Of a stretch of 64,000 bases of DNA, positions 44,472 to 53,381 are shown piece after piece. The DNA comes from CAYSZB01 sp964435475 (GTDB lineage: Bacteria > Chloroflexota > Anaerolineae > Anaerolineales > Anaerolineaceae). Position 1 is the first letter of the stretch. Each line of letters starts with the position of its first letter. Made by a program: the position numbers and the translations under genes. The notes under the pieces are model-generated. The model saw only the letters and a list, made by a program, of their open reading frames with translations, ran no database searches and was not told where the DNA came from. The stretch lies in assembly GCA_964435475.1 (NCBI GenBank), contig CAYSZB010000001.1:62001-126000 (forward strand), read 5' to 3'.

Positions 44472-45758
44472 CTAGTTGAAAAACAAAGGAAATATGTATT
44501 TGTAACCTGCAAAAACGTTCCCCGAGATATACCAGGTTTGCCCAACCCCACCATAGGTTGTTGCTTCATATGCCAAACGTGGGCGGCCACCCTGGGTGGC
44601 TATGTCCCAATTGATCAGCACATCTCTAAATGTAATATCCTCTGATCGACCGAAATAATATCCGCTGGAAGTCTTATAGAGTGTATCCTTGGCAACGACC
44701 ATGAAATGCACATGGTGCCCGGTGCTTGCCCCGGTGTCATCCACCAGACCGATAAATTGACCTTGCCTGACATATGCGCCAACCCTTTTTAGTTCACTGG
44801 GGATGCTGTTGTTTGCCAGGTGCAGGTAGATCTGGTAGGTCCAGGGTTCAGTCGAGCGGTCTTCCAGGGTGATGCTGTTGGTGCAGTTGGTGACGCCATT
44901 AGCGCAGGTGTCTTTCCAGTGATACACAGTCCCCGGCTTGGCAGCCGACAATTTGAACATCGTGCCATCAGCAAAGTCAAAGGCATATTTGCAATAATAG
45001 GTTGGTGTACATGAGGTATGCGCAATCGACCAGGTTAAAGCTTTTTTCAAACCCGCTTCCCAGGGAAGATAATACCCACCATAGATACGCGGCGAATCTG
45101 CCTGGATAATGGCGGGTGGGGCGGATTTGCTGACCGCTTCTGATTCTGCCAGGTCGGAGATGCTGATGAGCTTGGCAAATGCCGGGTCATCTTCCAGTGT
45201 GATCGTCCAGGATGCCTGGTCATCTGATTTTTGTGCAAAGACCTGTATCGGTTCAGAAGCCATCACCATCCCGGTTTCCGGGTCGACACCAGCCAGCCAA
45301 ACCAGCGCCTGGTCTCCATCCTGGTTGTACTCAACCTGGTCGATCGCCCATTCCCTGGCCGACCAGACTCCTTCAGTTGAGGCCAATGTTTCAAACAGGC
45401 TTTCTTCCAATCCCTTTAACTTGGGCTCTTCAATGACGATCAGCTCGGGTGTGGTTTCCAGGGCGCTGGGTGGTTGAATATTAAGGGGAACGACTTCGGT
45501 CGCTTCCTCAGCCTGTGCCTCTGGCAGAACAAGGGCTTCGCTATCGGGGCTGATGGGGCTTTCTTCAGCTGTTGCGACCACCTCGACCCTTACCTGTGGT
45601 GTTGGCAGGATCTCGAACAATTGGAATCCCTTTACATTCGATGCCACGACAAAGAAAATGGTTAACCCGATCAAAATGAGGACAGGGAAAAAGACTGAAA
45701 CTTTTTTCTTCGCGCCTTCATTGGGTGATTGATATTCCAAACCTTTAATTTTTTTCAT
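44472..45758 (-). CDS. M23/LytM-domain exported protein with altered zinc site
   Basis: 428 aa. The N-terminal membrane segment (about residues 20-40) is followed by an acidic low-complexity linker, a middle domain with QVEYNQDGDQALVWLAGVD near residue 150, and a C-terminal M23 endopeptidase-like domain. The second and third zinc ligands are present as TGHHVHF, but the first H-x-x-x-D motif reads YCKYAFDF, with Lys where His is usual. M23 enzymes cut cell-wall peptide cross-links; this one may be inactive or a structural or regulatory relative, like EnvC-type proteins. Gene starts are separated from the acyltransferase by a 201-bp divergent region. Confidence 0.75.
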   Translation of the reverse strand: MKKIKGLEYQSPNEGAKKKVSVFFPVLILIGLTIFFVVASNVKGFQLFEILPTPQVRVEVVATAEESPISPDSEALVLPEAQAEEATEVVPLNIQPPSALETTPELIVIEEPKLKGLEESLFETLASTEGVWSAREWAIDQVEYNQDGDQALVWLAGVDPETGMVMASEPIQVFAQKSDDQASWTITLEDDPAFAKLISISDLAESEAVSKSAPPAIIQADSPRIYGGYYLPWEAGLKKALTWSIAHTSCTPTYYCKYAFDFADGTMFKLSAAKPGTVYHWKDTCANGVTNCTNSITLEDRSTEPWTYQIYLHLANNSIPSELKRVGAYVRQGQFIGLVDDTGASTGHHVHFMVVAKDTLYKTSSGYYFGRSEDITFRDVLINWDIATQGGRPRLAYEATTYGGVGQTWYISGNVFAGYKYIFPLFFN

Positions 45759-45874
45759 TTTCTTCCTCTATCCATGATTGACCTTGTCGATCATTTTATT
45801 AATTTGTTTGATTACATAGTTGCAATAACTGTGCCCAATAAGGATTTGGTAAGATCATATATGAATAAAGACAT

Positions 45875-45904
45875 TTGAAAAATGTACCTGGAATTTGCTA
45901 CAAT
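45875..45904 (+). promoter_or_regulatory. Candidate promoter of the second PlsC-like gene
   Basis: TTGAAA (45875-45880), an 18-bp spacer, and TACAAT (45899-45904) with TGC before it (extended -10). It is 55 bp upstream of the ATG. Confidence 0.55.
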
Positions 45905-45959
45905 AGGTTAACAAGTAGTGATCAGGTTGATTTGAGAAAGTTGGATTGAAAGTCAGAGA

Positions 45960-46910
45960 ATGACAGCCCGTTATTTTGAGAGTGCGCCCGAAAGGATCCC
46001 GGATATTGATACATTGGTGGATGTATTGATCTTTGAGGTCACGCAGCATTTCAAACTTGCGAAAAACTCTTTCCTCTATGGAATGATCGATCGTTTTGCC
46101 CAGGTGCCTGCAAAACGTTTTGCCCGGGTGATGCAGTGGTTTGACCAGGCGGTGGCAGATAGCTCCATTTGGGAAGCGGCAAAAATGGCGCTGCTGGAGT
46201 TAACAAAGGGGCTTGAGGTAAAGGGATTAAAAAAGGTCCCATGCGACGGTCCGTTGTTGGTGGTCGCCAACCATCCCGGTTCAGCAGATTCGGTTGCCGC
46301 CATGGCAGCCATTGAGCGCCCTGATCAATCGATGGTTGTGATCGAACGGCCTATGCTGCTGGCAATGCCCAATTTCAGCCGACACATGATCTATGTGGAT
46401 GAAGATAATCCACAACGTTTCAGTCTGATCAAAAATGTAATTCAGAAATTAAAAGAAGGTCAGACAGTGATCACATTTCCGCGTGGCAACCTGGAACCGG
46501 ACCCCAGCCTTATTCCCGGGGCGATCGATTCGGTTAATAACTGGTCCGAAAGCATCGGCTTGTTCCTAAGCCGGGTACCCGATACCATGGTACAGCCGTT
46601 GCTGATCAGTGACGTGCTTGTCCCGCGGGCATGGAACAGCGCATTGGCAAGGCGGGCAAAGAGTGTGAAAGTGCGCCAACAGATCACCATGGTCTTGCAG
46701 ATCGCCATGCAGCAATTGTTCCCTAAAAGTAATTGGAAGATCCCCATTAAGGTCACTGCTACTGAATGTATCGCAGCGCGGGAATTATCTGGTTCACTGG
46801 ATCCGCATGAAATGTATCATGCTCTGACCGATTACATAAAAGACCAAATTGGTTTGGCTTTTCCCGACCAAATAGAACCAGGTTTCCAGGTCAACCCAGG
46901 CACTCGATGA
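45960..46910 (+). CDS. PlsC-like lysophospholipid/glycerol acyltransferase
   Basis: 316 aa. HX4D motif present as NHPGSADS near residue 102; the second block reads FPRGNLEPDP instead of FPEGTRS. The first paralogue at 1620-2528 has the same EPDP ending and the same N-terminal P-x-K/R-RFA element, so both belong to one subfamily. It should acylate a lipid or glycolipid at the membrane. No preceding gene is close, and the gene runs into the thiolase gene with a 20-bp convergent overlap. Confidence 0.8.
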   Translation: MTARYFESAPERIPDIDTLVDVLIFEVTQHFKLAKNSFLYGMIDRFAQVPAKRFARVMQWFDQAVADSSIWEAAKMALLELTKGLEVKGLKKVPCDGPLLVVANHPGSADSVAAMAAIERPDQSMVVIERPMLLAMPNFSRHMIYVDEDNPQRFSLIKNVIQKLKEGQTVITFPRGNLEPDPSLIPGAIDSVNNWSESIGLFLSRVPDTMVQPLLISDVLVPRAWNSALARRAKSVKVRQQITMVLQIAMQQLFPKSNWKIPIKVTATECIAARELSGSLDPHEMYHALTDYIKDQIGLAFPDQIEPGFQVNPGTR

Positions 46911-48099
46911 GGGTCGCTTCTCCCTGTCCAACCCCCACACATAACGTCGCCAGGCCGTAATATGGGCGCATAGTATCTTTACCGCGCCGACGCATTTCGT
47001 ACAGCAGGGTCGTCAAAATGCGTGCGCCTGAACACCCCAGCGGGTGGCCCAAAGCAACTGCGCCACCATTAACATTGGTTGTGGCATGCGGTAATTCCAA
47101 ATCCTGCATAACTTTTAATGCCTGGACAGCAAAAGCTTCATTCACTTCAGCCAATCCAATATCTGTATTACTTAACCCGGTACGTTTGAGCAGCTTTTGC
47201 ACAGCCGGGATCGGTCCTGTGCCCATGATACGCGGTTCGACACCAGCTACAGTGGAAGCAACAATACGCGCCAGGGGTTTTAATCCCATTTGACGTGCTT
47301 TTTGATCACTCATAATAAGCAAAGCCGCAGCGCCATCCGCCAGGCTGGATGAATTGCCGGCAGTCACTGTCCCCCCGGGTTTAAAAGCCGGTTTCAACCT
47401 TGCAAGGCTCTCCATGGAGGTGTCACGGCGCGGATGTTCATCCGTGGTGACCAGAATTGGCTCCCCCTTGCGTTGGGGAATGCTGATGGGCAGGATCTCT
47501 TCTGCAAATCTACCTGAGTCAATGGCGGCGATTGCCCTTTGATGGCTTGCTAATGCAAATTCATCTTGTTCTTCTCTCGATATCCCGCTCATTTCAACAA
47601 TGTTCTCAGCTGTCAGGCCCATCGGCTCTGATCCATATTGAGCATCTATTTTGGGATTTATAAAGCGCCATCCCAGTGCGGTATCATAGGCTGTCAAATT
47701 ACCAGATGCACTCGTTTTGGGCATGGCATAGGGTGCGCGGCTCATGCTTTCCACCCCACCGGCAATATACACTTCCCCATCGCCTGTACGTATGGCCCGC
47801 GCAGCCTGGGTGACCGCGCTCATTCCCGAGGCACACAGGCGGTTGATCGTCACTGCGGGTACTGTGACCGGTAAACCCGCCAGCAGGGTGGCGATGCGCG
47901 CAATGTTGCGGTTATCCTCACCCGCCTGGTTGGCGCATCCAAAATAGACTTCGTCCACCAGCGCCGGGTCAAGGTGATTGCGTTCCACAAGCGCCTTGAT
48001 GACCATGGCAGCCATATCGTCAGGACGAATGCCGGAAAGAACACCTCCCAGGTTGCCAATTGGCGTGCGAATGGCATCAATGATCACAGCTTCGGGCAT
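46891..48099 (-). CDS. Acetyl-CoA acetyltransferase (thiolase)
   Basis: 402 aa. The nucleophilic cysteine is in NRLCASGMSAV (near residue 89), followed by ALGHPLGCSGARI and CVGVGQGEA with the second catalytic Cys. Family features fit thiolase II/3-oxoadipyl-CoA type (degradative or biosynthetic). It joins or splits acetyl-CoA units. The 3' end overlaps the convergent acyltransferase by 20 bp. It is not adjacent to a 3-hydroxyacyl-CoA dehydrogenase or enoyl-CoA hydratase gene in this window. Confidence 0.93.
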   Translation of the reverse strand: MPEAVIIDAIRTPIGNLGGVLSGIRPDDMAAMVIKALVERNHLDPALVDEVYFGCANQAGEDNRNIARIATLLAGLPVTVPAVTINRLCASGMSAVTQAARAIRTGDGEVYIAGGVESMSRAPYAMPKTSASGNLTAYDTALGWRFINPKIDAQYGSEPMGLTAENIVEMSGISREEQDEFALASHQRAIAAIDSGRFAEEILPISIPQRKGEPILVTTDEHPRRDTSMESLARLKPAFKPGGTVTAGNSSSLADGAAALLIMSDQKARQMGLKPLARIVASTVAGVEPRIMGTGPIPAVQKLLKRTGLSNTDIGLAEVNEAFAVQALKVMQDLELPHATTNVNGGAVALGHPLGCSGARILTTLLYEMRRRGKDTMRPYYGLATLCVGVGQGEATLIECLG

Positions 48100-48181
48100 A
48101 TTATTCTCCTAGATCCTATAGTTATGATGATTTTACCATCAAGCCCTGTGGGGCAAATTGGAAGAGATTAAGACTAACTGC

Positions 48182-49054
48182 TTATTCGCCAGCGTTGACT
48201 GGCTCAAAACCAATAATGATCCTGGATTGGGTCCAGTAGCTTTCAGTTGAATTGTATGATTCGCCATCCAACCGCCGACCACAAAAATATAGCAGCATGC
48301 CAGGGGATTGTAATTGGTCAAACCCACTGTCGGGATAGTTTTCCATCAGGTAGGGCGTGAGATCCATCACATGGGAAGATACTTCAGCTACCTCGGACGA
48401 AGGTACGCGGACTGCTGCCACCACATTGTTTCTTGAGATGGTATCGCCTTGTTTGAGCAGTAACTCTCCTCCTAAAAAACAGTCATTGAGCGCTTTGGTG
48501 AAACTTTCAGGGTTGTGAAGCACACCCTTTTCATTGCGCTCAAGCATGTTCTGAATTGGGAATGCTGTCAGTTCATTTCCCAGCATATCCTGCCCGGAGT
48601 GAACCCACAAACCATAGACCCCCAGGTGTTCCCAGGCGACCGCATTGTTGGAGGTGACAGCAAACTGACCGTTGGTGAACACTTCCGGGTGCCATGGGAT
48701 GATAGTGAAAGGCGGGATGTATACCTGCTGGTCCCTACAGGTTAATGTCAGGAGTATTTCTACTTCCTGCTCGCTCAGGTCGATCCCATCATAGGTCATC
48801 CATGGAACGGGGTCAGGTTGGGATAATATTGGAGCTTCGGGAGTAGGCGTAGGAGTTGGCTTTTCAACCGATGGATCTACAGTCTGTTGGGGTAGTGGCG
48901 TGGAGGTCGGCTTGAAAAGAGTCGCGATCTCCTGGGGAACACTGGGTGGAATACGAGAGGGACCGTACTTTTGGAAAAGTACGGCCCCCATGATGGTTGT
49001 AACGATCAATGATCCAATGCCCAGGATGAGCAGGAATCTACTTTGATTTCTCAA
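48182..49054 (-). CDS. Sortase-like transpeptidase
   Basis: 290 aa from the TTG at 49054 (LRNQSRFLLILG), which follows GGAGACGAAAGG; a 12-residue-longer ATG start is inside the upstream gene. One N-terminal membrane helix, then a Pro/Thr-rich linker (TPTPTPEAP). The candidate catalytic triad is His152 (GLWVHSGQDM), Cys258 (LYFCGRR) and Arg278 (TQSRIIIGF), in the order and spacing of sortases. Sortases attach surface proteins to the cell wall at LPxTG-like signals. The gene before it encodes a protein with a SPTTG sorting-type tail, its likely substrate. Confidence 0.65.
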   Translation of the reverse strand: MRNQSRFLLILGIGSLIVTTIMGAVLFQKYGPSRIPPSVPQEIATLFKPTSTPLPQQTVDPSVEKPTPTPTPEAPILSQPDPVPWMTYDGIDLSEQEVEILLTLTCRDQQVYIPPFTIIPWHPEVFTNGQFAVTSNNAVAWEHLGVYGLWVHSGQDMLGNELTAFPIQNMLERNEKGVLHNPESFTKALNDCFLGGELLLKQGDTISRNNVVAAVRVPSSEVAEVSSHVMDLTPYLMENYPDSGFDQLQSPGMLLYFCGRRLDGESYNSTESYWTQSRIIIGFEPVNAGE

Positions 49055-50306
49055 CGGCCTTTCGTCTCCACAGTGCCAGGCTTGTGCCACCGGTCAGCAG
49101 GCTCATTGCACCGATGACTGCAAATATTGATATGGAACTGTCTGAACCAGTTGTTGGTGAACTGGTTGGTGTTGGGGTGGGGTCGGATTCTGGAACCTGA
49201 AGACAGGATGCCGAAGGAACCACATCGATAACACCTTGACCGGATGCGCCTTCCAGTCCAAGCCAGCTGTAAGGATAACTTCCGACTGGAAGTTTGATCT
49301 CAGTGGATTCTGAATAATCCAGGCCATTTATTGTCAGTGTAGTGTTGACAAGTGTGAACGACAAAGTACGATAACTTGAATTCCCGCCATCGGGGGTACA
49401 TTCTCCCAGGTCAAGAGCGATTGATGATGTCTCGTTACTGCTGCAGTCCGCGATCACCAGCAACCCGCTGCCTGATCCGGAATATCCAGGCTGTGCATCC
49501 CAGGTATAAGAGTAACTTCCGGGTGCCAGGGAAATGGTTGTGCTGCTGGAATATTCCGAACCGTCAATGGTCAGAACAGCACCGACAATGTTCAAGGTTA
49601 CACTGGTGGTGGATGTTCTGCCTAAGAGTTCTTCACATTCCCCAAGCTCAATGCTAACAGATGCCAATTCCGGGTCTTCCTCACACAAAGGTACACTAAG
49701 CGTCCCACTGCCTGATCCACTGTAACCAGGTAGGGCTGACCACTCGTATGGGTAACTTCCCGGTTCCAATTGGATGGTCGTCGAAGAGGTATAAGTGGTA
49801 CCACCAATCGTCAGGCTGGCGCCTGTCAAAACAAGAGATACTGAACGGGAGGTTCTGCTGACGTCAGCCTCCTCACACGATTCAATGGATATCAATATAC
49901 TGGCGGCACCACGCTCAACGCGGTAATTGTCCTTCTTGCCGTCAAAATCAGCTTTATACTCGCCACCATCATCCATTTGAACCTGGTATGCGGCAAAACA
50001 GAAAGCACCGGTATCGTCAACGCTAAAGCTGCCCTGGGCAACCTTGATATTTGGATCATCTGAAGCGTTCCCTGGCTGCCCTTCGATAAACCAGTCGTAA
50101 GTCCCGGGGTCAAAATTTGCGCCATTAATATAGACCCAGGAACCTTTTGCGTAGTGATTCTCATCCTGGGTATCCACACCACAGTCGATGTTGGTTGTCC
50201 AGATCGCCCCTGCTCCGGGTTGGGCTTGCGTGGCATAAGCTGAACTACCCGCAATGCCAATTGCTAAAAGTAATGCAATTGTTATAACTACGATACTTTT
50301 TTTCAT
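49038..50306 (-). CDS. Surface protein with three beta-sandwich repeats and a sorting-signal-like C-terminus
   Basis: 422 aa. Signal peptide (MKKSIVVITIALLLAIGIAG), a domain with WVYINGANFDPGTYDWFIEG, then three tandem repeats of about 75-80 residues, each with a Cys near the start, a 'LTIDG-YSSSTTI-LAPGSY-Y-W' core and a closing G-S-G stretch. A Thr/Pro/Ser linker leads to SPTTG (near residue 383), a hydrophobic helix (SIFAVIGAMSLLTGG) and a basic tail (WRRKAVEKSK). That is the architecture of a cell-wall sorting signal. It overlaps the sortase-like gene by 17 bp. Confidence 0.82.
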   Translation of the reverse strand: MKKSIVVITIALLLAIGIAGSSAYATQAQPGAGAIWTTNIDCGVDTQDENHYAKGSWVYINGANFDPGTYDWFIEGQPGNASDDPNIKVAQGSFSVDDTGAFCFAAYQVQMDDGGEYKADFDGKKDNYRVERGAASILISIESCEEADVSRTSRSVSLVLTGASLTIGGTTYTSSTTIQLEPGSYPYEWSALPGYSGSGSGTLSVPLCEEDPELASVSIELGECEELLGRTSTTSVTLNIVGAVLTIDGSEYSSSTTISLAPGSYSYTWDAQPGYSGSGSGLLVIADCSSNETSSIALDLGECTPDGGNSSYRTLSFTLVNTTLTINGLDYSESTEIKLPVGSYPYSWLGLEGASGQGVIDVVPSASCLQVPESDPTPTPTSSPTTGSDSSISIFAVIGAMSLLTGGTSLALWRRKAVEKSK

Positions 50307-50581
50307 TTGATCCTCCTTCAGTGAATTGATTTGAATATTAATATAAATATAATATTATTCTCATTTAAAATAGCATTTTTCTTAATAAATAGCTATTCCA
50401 TGTATAAGATTAATTGGTTTTATTGCATGCCGGGAGTTATTCAAATTGAATAGGATATGATTAGTCCATAATATAAAGTGTTCTGTGCCTGGTGGATAAT
50501 TTTCTTGCGGTATACTATAAGGGCATAACTGCCATGCTCACCATTTAAGGCAGAATACATTACAAACCAAGGAGGATCCGA

Positions 50582-50833
50582 ATGCCCGCTAAGGGATGGA
50601 TTGTAGTAAACGAACTCTATTGCAAAGCGTGTGAACTTTGCGTCACGGATTGTCCCAGTGATGTCCTGGGGCTGGATATGACCCGCATATCAGCCAAAGG
50701 ATACCATCCAAGCACGATGATCCACCCGGAGGATTGCACCGGGTGTGGCACGTGTGCCACAGTTTGTCCTGATGGTGCGATAACCGTCTATCGCGGTACG
50801 CGACCTGCCAGTGGACAGGGAGGGGAAGGCTGA
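50582..50833 (+). CDS. 2-oxoacid:ferredoxin oxidoreductase delta (ferredoxin) subunit
   Basis: 83 aa with two [4Fe-4S] motifs, CKACELCVTDCP and CTGCGTCATVCP. The first gene of a four-gene operon in the order delta-alpha-beta-gamma, typical of 2-oxoglutarate- and 2-ketoisovalerate-type ferredoxin oxidoreductases. AAGGAGG precedes the ATG. It passes electrons from the TPP enzyme to free ferredoxin. Confidence 0.92.
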   Translation: MPAKGWIVVNELYCKACELCVTDCPSDVLGLDMTRISAKGYHPSTMIHPEDCTGCGTCATVCPDGAITVYRGTRPASGQGGEG

Positions 50834-50834
50834 T

Positions 50835-51950
50835 ATGGCAAGGGAATTATGGAAAGGTAACAATGCTGTCGCTGAAGCAGCTCTAAGGGCTGGCCTTGAA
50901 GCCTATTTTGGCTACCCGATCACACCCCAGACTGAACTGTTGGAATACCTCTCACTCAAGATGCCAGAAATGGGTCGTGCTTTTGTCCAGGCGGAAAGTG
51001 AGCTTGGAGCGATCAATATGGTCTATGGTGCTGCCTGCACGGGCAAGCGTGTGATGAGTTCCTCCTCCAGTCCGGGTGTCAGCCTGATGATGGAAGGCCT
51101 GTCGTATATTGCTGGCACGGAATTACCGGTTGTACTGGTTAATGTGGTGCGCGGGGGTCCCGGCCTGGGCAATATTGCTCCCGCCCAGGGCGATTACAAC
51201 CAGATGGTGCATGGCGGGGGGCATGGTGACTACAAGGTACTTACCCTGGCGCCGGCCAGCGTCCAGGAAGCAGTGGATCTGACTGTCCTGGCTTTTGACC
51301 TGGCGGAAAAATATCGGTATATTGTTGGTATTTTGATGGATGGCAGTCTTGGTCAGATGATGGAACCTGCCGAACTGCCCCCATACCAACCACTAAGAAC
51401 GACATACCCCGAGTGGGCAGTCTCCGGTGCCAAAGGACGTGAACGACGCTTCCTTTCATCGATCAACCTTGACCCTTCCGGGCAGGAAATGACCAACCTG
51501 CGCATCTTCAAGCGCTGGCAGGAAATTGAGAAGAACGAGATCCGTTACAAGGAATATTACCTGGATGATGCAGAATTTGTGATCATAGGCTTTGGCACTG
51601 CCGGTCGCATTGTTCTTTCGGCTGTACGCGCTGCCCGCGAAAACGGTATTAAGGTCGGCCTTCTGCGCCCGATCACCGTTGCGCCTTTCCCGAACAAAGC
51701 CATCAATGACCTCGCAGAAAAAGTTAAGGCATTCCTGGTTGTCGAAATGAATGCCGGGCAAATGCTGGATGATGTGCGCCTGGCGGTTGCCGGCAAGAAA
51801 CCTGTCGAGTTCTTCGGGCGTATGGGTGGGGTTGTTCCCTTCGCCGATGAGATCCTTGAACAAATCAAGCTGTTAGCTTCAGGGAAGATACCCCATGACC
51901 AACACCCACGGGATCGTTGGCTGGCCTGGCTTGAAAAAGAGATCGGATAA
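50835..51950 (+). CDS. vorB: 2-oxoacid:ferredoxin oxidoreductase alpha subunit, VorB-type
   Basis: 371 aa from the ATG at 50835, one base after the delta stop; an upstream start would overlap delta. GYPITPQTELLEYL near residue 27, FVQAESELGAINM, VVRGGPGLGNIAP, and GMGGVVPFADEIL are typical of the VorB/KorA family. It binds the oxo acid with the beta subunit and converts 2-oxoacids (isovalerate-type or 2-oxoglutarate) to acyl-CoA, CO2 and reduced ferredoxin, or the reverse. The exact acid is not proven. Confidence 0.9.
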   Translation: MARELWKGNNAVAEAALRAGLEAYFGYPITPQTELLEYLSLKMPEMGRAFVQAESELGAINMVYGAACTGKRVMSSSSSPGVSLMMEGLSYIAGTELPVVLVNVVRGGPGLGNIAPAQGDYNQMVHGGGHGDYKVLTLAPASVQEAVDLTVLAFDLAEKYRYIVGILMDGSLGQMMEPAELPPYQPLRTTYPEWAVSGAKGRERRFLSSINLDPSGQEMTNLRIFKRWQEIEKNEIRYKEYYLDDAEFVIIGFGTAGRIVLSAVRAARENGIKVGLLRPITVAPFPNKAINDLAEKVKAFLVVEMNAGQMLDDVRLAVAGKKPVEFFGRMGGVVPFADEILEQIKLLASGKIPHDQHPRDRWLAWLEKEIG

Positions 51951-51959
51951 GGAGATATC

Positions 51960-52736
51960 ATGGAAATTGGAACAGATGTCAAACTGATCTACGAAAGAAC
52001 AAAAGGTTTTGATCCCCGTCCGACCCATTATTGCCCGGGTTGCACACATGGTGTTGCTCATCGTTTGGTGGCGGAAGTTCTTGAAGAGATGGGCGAACTG
52101 GAAAACACCATCGGTGTTGCGTCCGTTGGTTGTTCGGTGTTCTCTTACCTCTATTTCAACACCGACTTTGTGCAAGCCCCGCATGGGCGCGCGCCTGCCA
52201 TGGCAACCGGTATAAAGCGTGTTTATCCTGACCGCATCGTCTTTACCTACCAGGGCGATGGAGACCTTGCCTCAATTGGCATGGGTGAGATCGTTGGCGC
52301 GGCAGCCCGTGGTGAGCACATCACCGCCATCTTCATCAATAACACCAACTATGGTATGACCGGTGGGCAGATGGCCCCCACCACCCTTCCCGGTCAGGTC
52401 ACCACATCCTCACCAAAGGGCAGGGATGTCGAAACCCAGGGCTTCCCTGTACGCACAGCTGAATTGCTGGCTACGATGGAAGGCGCATCGTACGTTGTCC
52501 GCCGCAGCCTGCACGATGCCCGCAATATTCGCCAGGCGAAAAAAGCTATCCGCACAGCATTTGAGGTGCAGAGACGTGGTTTGGGATTTTCCATGGTCGA
52601 ATTGCTTTCGACCTGTCCCACCAACTGGGGAACCACGCCCGCCCTGGCACGCACCTGGCTGGCAGAGCATATGCTACCCGTATATCCCCTGGGTGATTAT
52701 AAGGTTTCACCCATGGTGGCTGACCTGAAAATATAG
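51960..52736 (+). CDS. 2-oxoacid:ferredoxin oxidoreductase beta (TPP-binding) subunit
   Basis: 258 aa. CPGCTHGVAHR near residue 25, the thiamine pyrophosphate motif GDGDLASIGMGE near residue 100 with NNTNYGMTGGQ following, and the ELLSTCPTNWG segment. It carries the catalytic TPP site. AAGGAGATATC precedes the ATG, 10 bp after the alpha stop. Confidence 0.93.
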   Translation: MEIGTDVKLIYERTKGFDPRPTHYCPGCTHGVAHRLVAEVLEEMGELENTIGVASVGCSVFSYLYFNTDFVQAPHGRAPAMATGIKRVYPDRIVFTYQGDGDLASIGMGEIVGAAARGEHITAIFINNTNYGMTGGQMAPTTLPGQVTTSSPKGRDVETQGFPVRTAELLATMEGASYVVRRSLHDARNIRQAKKAIRTAFEVQRRGLGFSMVELLSTCPTNWGTTPALARTWLAEHMLPVYPLGDYKVSPMVADLKI

Positions 52737-52745
52737 GAGGACAGG

Positions 52746-53294
52746 ATGCAAACAGAGATCATTATTTCAGGTTTTGGTGGCCAGGGCACTTTATATGCCG
52801 GTCAACTGATGACCTATGCCGCCATGGACGAGGGCAAGCAGGTTACCTGGATCCCTTCATATGGCCCCGAAATGCGCGGCGGTACAGCCAACTGTACGGT
52901 GGTTATTTCTGACGACGAGATCGGTTCTCCGACTGTCAAGTACCCCAAAGCTGTGATCGCCATGAACCTGCCTTCACTGGAGAAGTATGAGCCATTGGTA
53001 GCCCCGGGTGGCTACCTGGTGGTTAACTCCTCGATGGTCAACCGTGAGGTCAAGCGCACCGACATCCATGTTGTGATGGTGCCCGCCAACGAAATTGCCG
53101 AGGAACTGGGTATCCAAAAAGCTGCCAATATGGTACTGTTGGGCGCTTTGGTCGGTAGCAGCGACATTTTAGCCATCGAACACCTTAACAAAGCGCTTGA
53201 TGCACACACTGCTGAGCGGTTAAAGAAATTTATTGACAAGAATAAAGAAGCGCTTGTGCGCGGTGCAGCTTACAAAGCCACTAAACCAGCCTGA
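52746..53294 (+). CDS. 2-oxoacid:ferredoxin oxidoreductase gamma subunit
   Basis: 182 aa. GFGGQGTLYAGQLMTYAA near residue 8 and WIPSYGPEMRGGTANCTVVIS are the family signature. It completes the CoA-binding part of the complex. It starts 10 bp after the beta stop with AGGAGGACAGG before it, and ends at a strong terminator. Confidence 0.93.
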   Translation: MQTEIIISGFGGQGTLYAGQLMTYAAMDEGKQVTWIPSYGPEMRGGTANCTVVISDDEIGSPTVKYPKAVIAMNLPSLEKYEPLVAPGGYLVVNSSMVNREVKRTDIHVVMVPANEIAEELGIQKAANMVLLGALVGSSDILAIEHLNKALDAHTAERLKKFIDKNKEALVRGAAYKATKPA

Positions 53295-53312
53295 TTTAGA
53301 CCTTGTGACTTA

Positions 53313-53343
53313 AATACTGCCCCCTGATGAGGGGCAGTATTTT
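53313..53343 (+). terminator. Rho-independent terminator after the 2-oxoacid oxidoreductase operon
   Basis: 11-bp stem (53313-53323 and 53331-53341) with ACTGCCCC/GGGGCAGT core, 7-nt loop, followed by TTTCTT. It may also stop metF transcription from the other side. Confidence 0.9.
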
Positions 53344-53381
53344 CTTAACCAACATAGAAATAATAATCCGCTGAGCCATGC

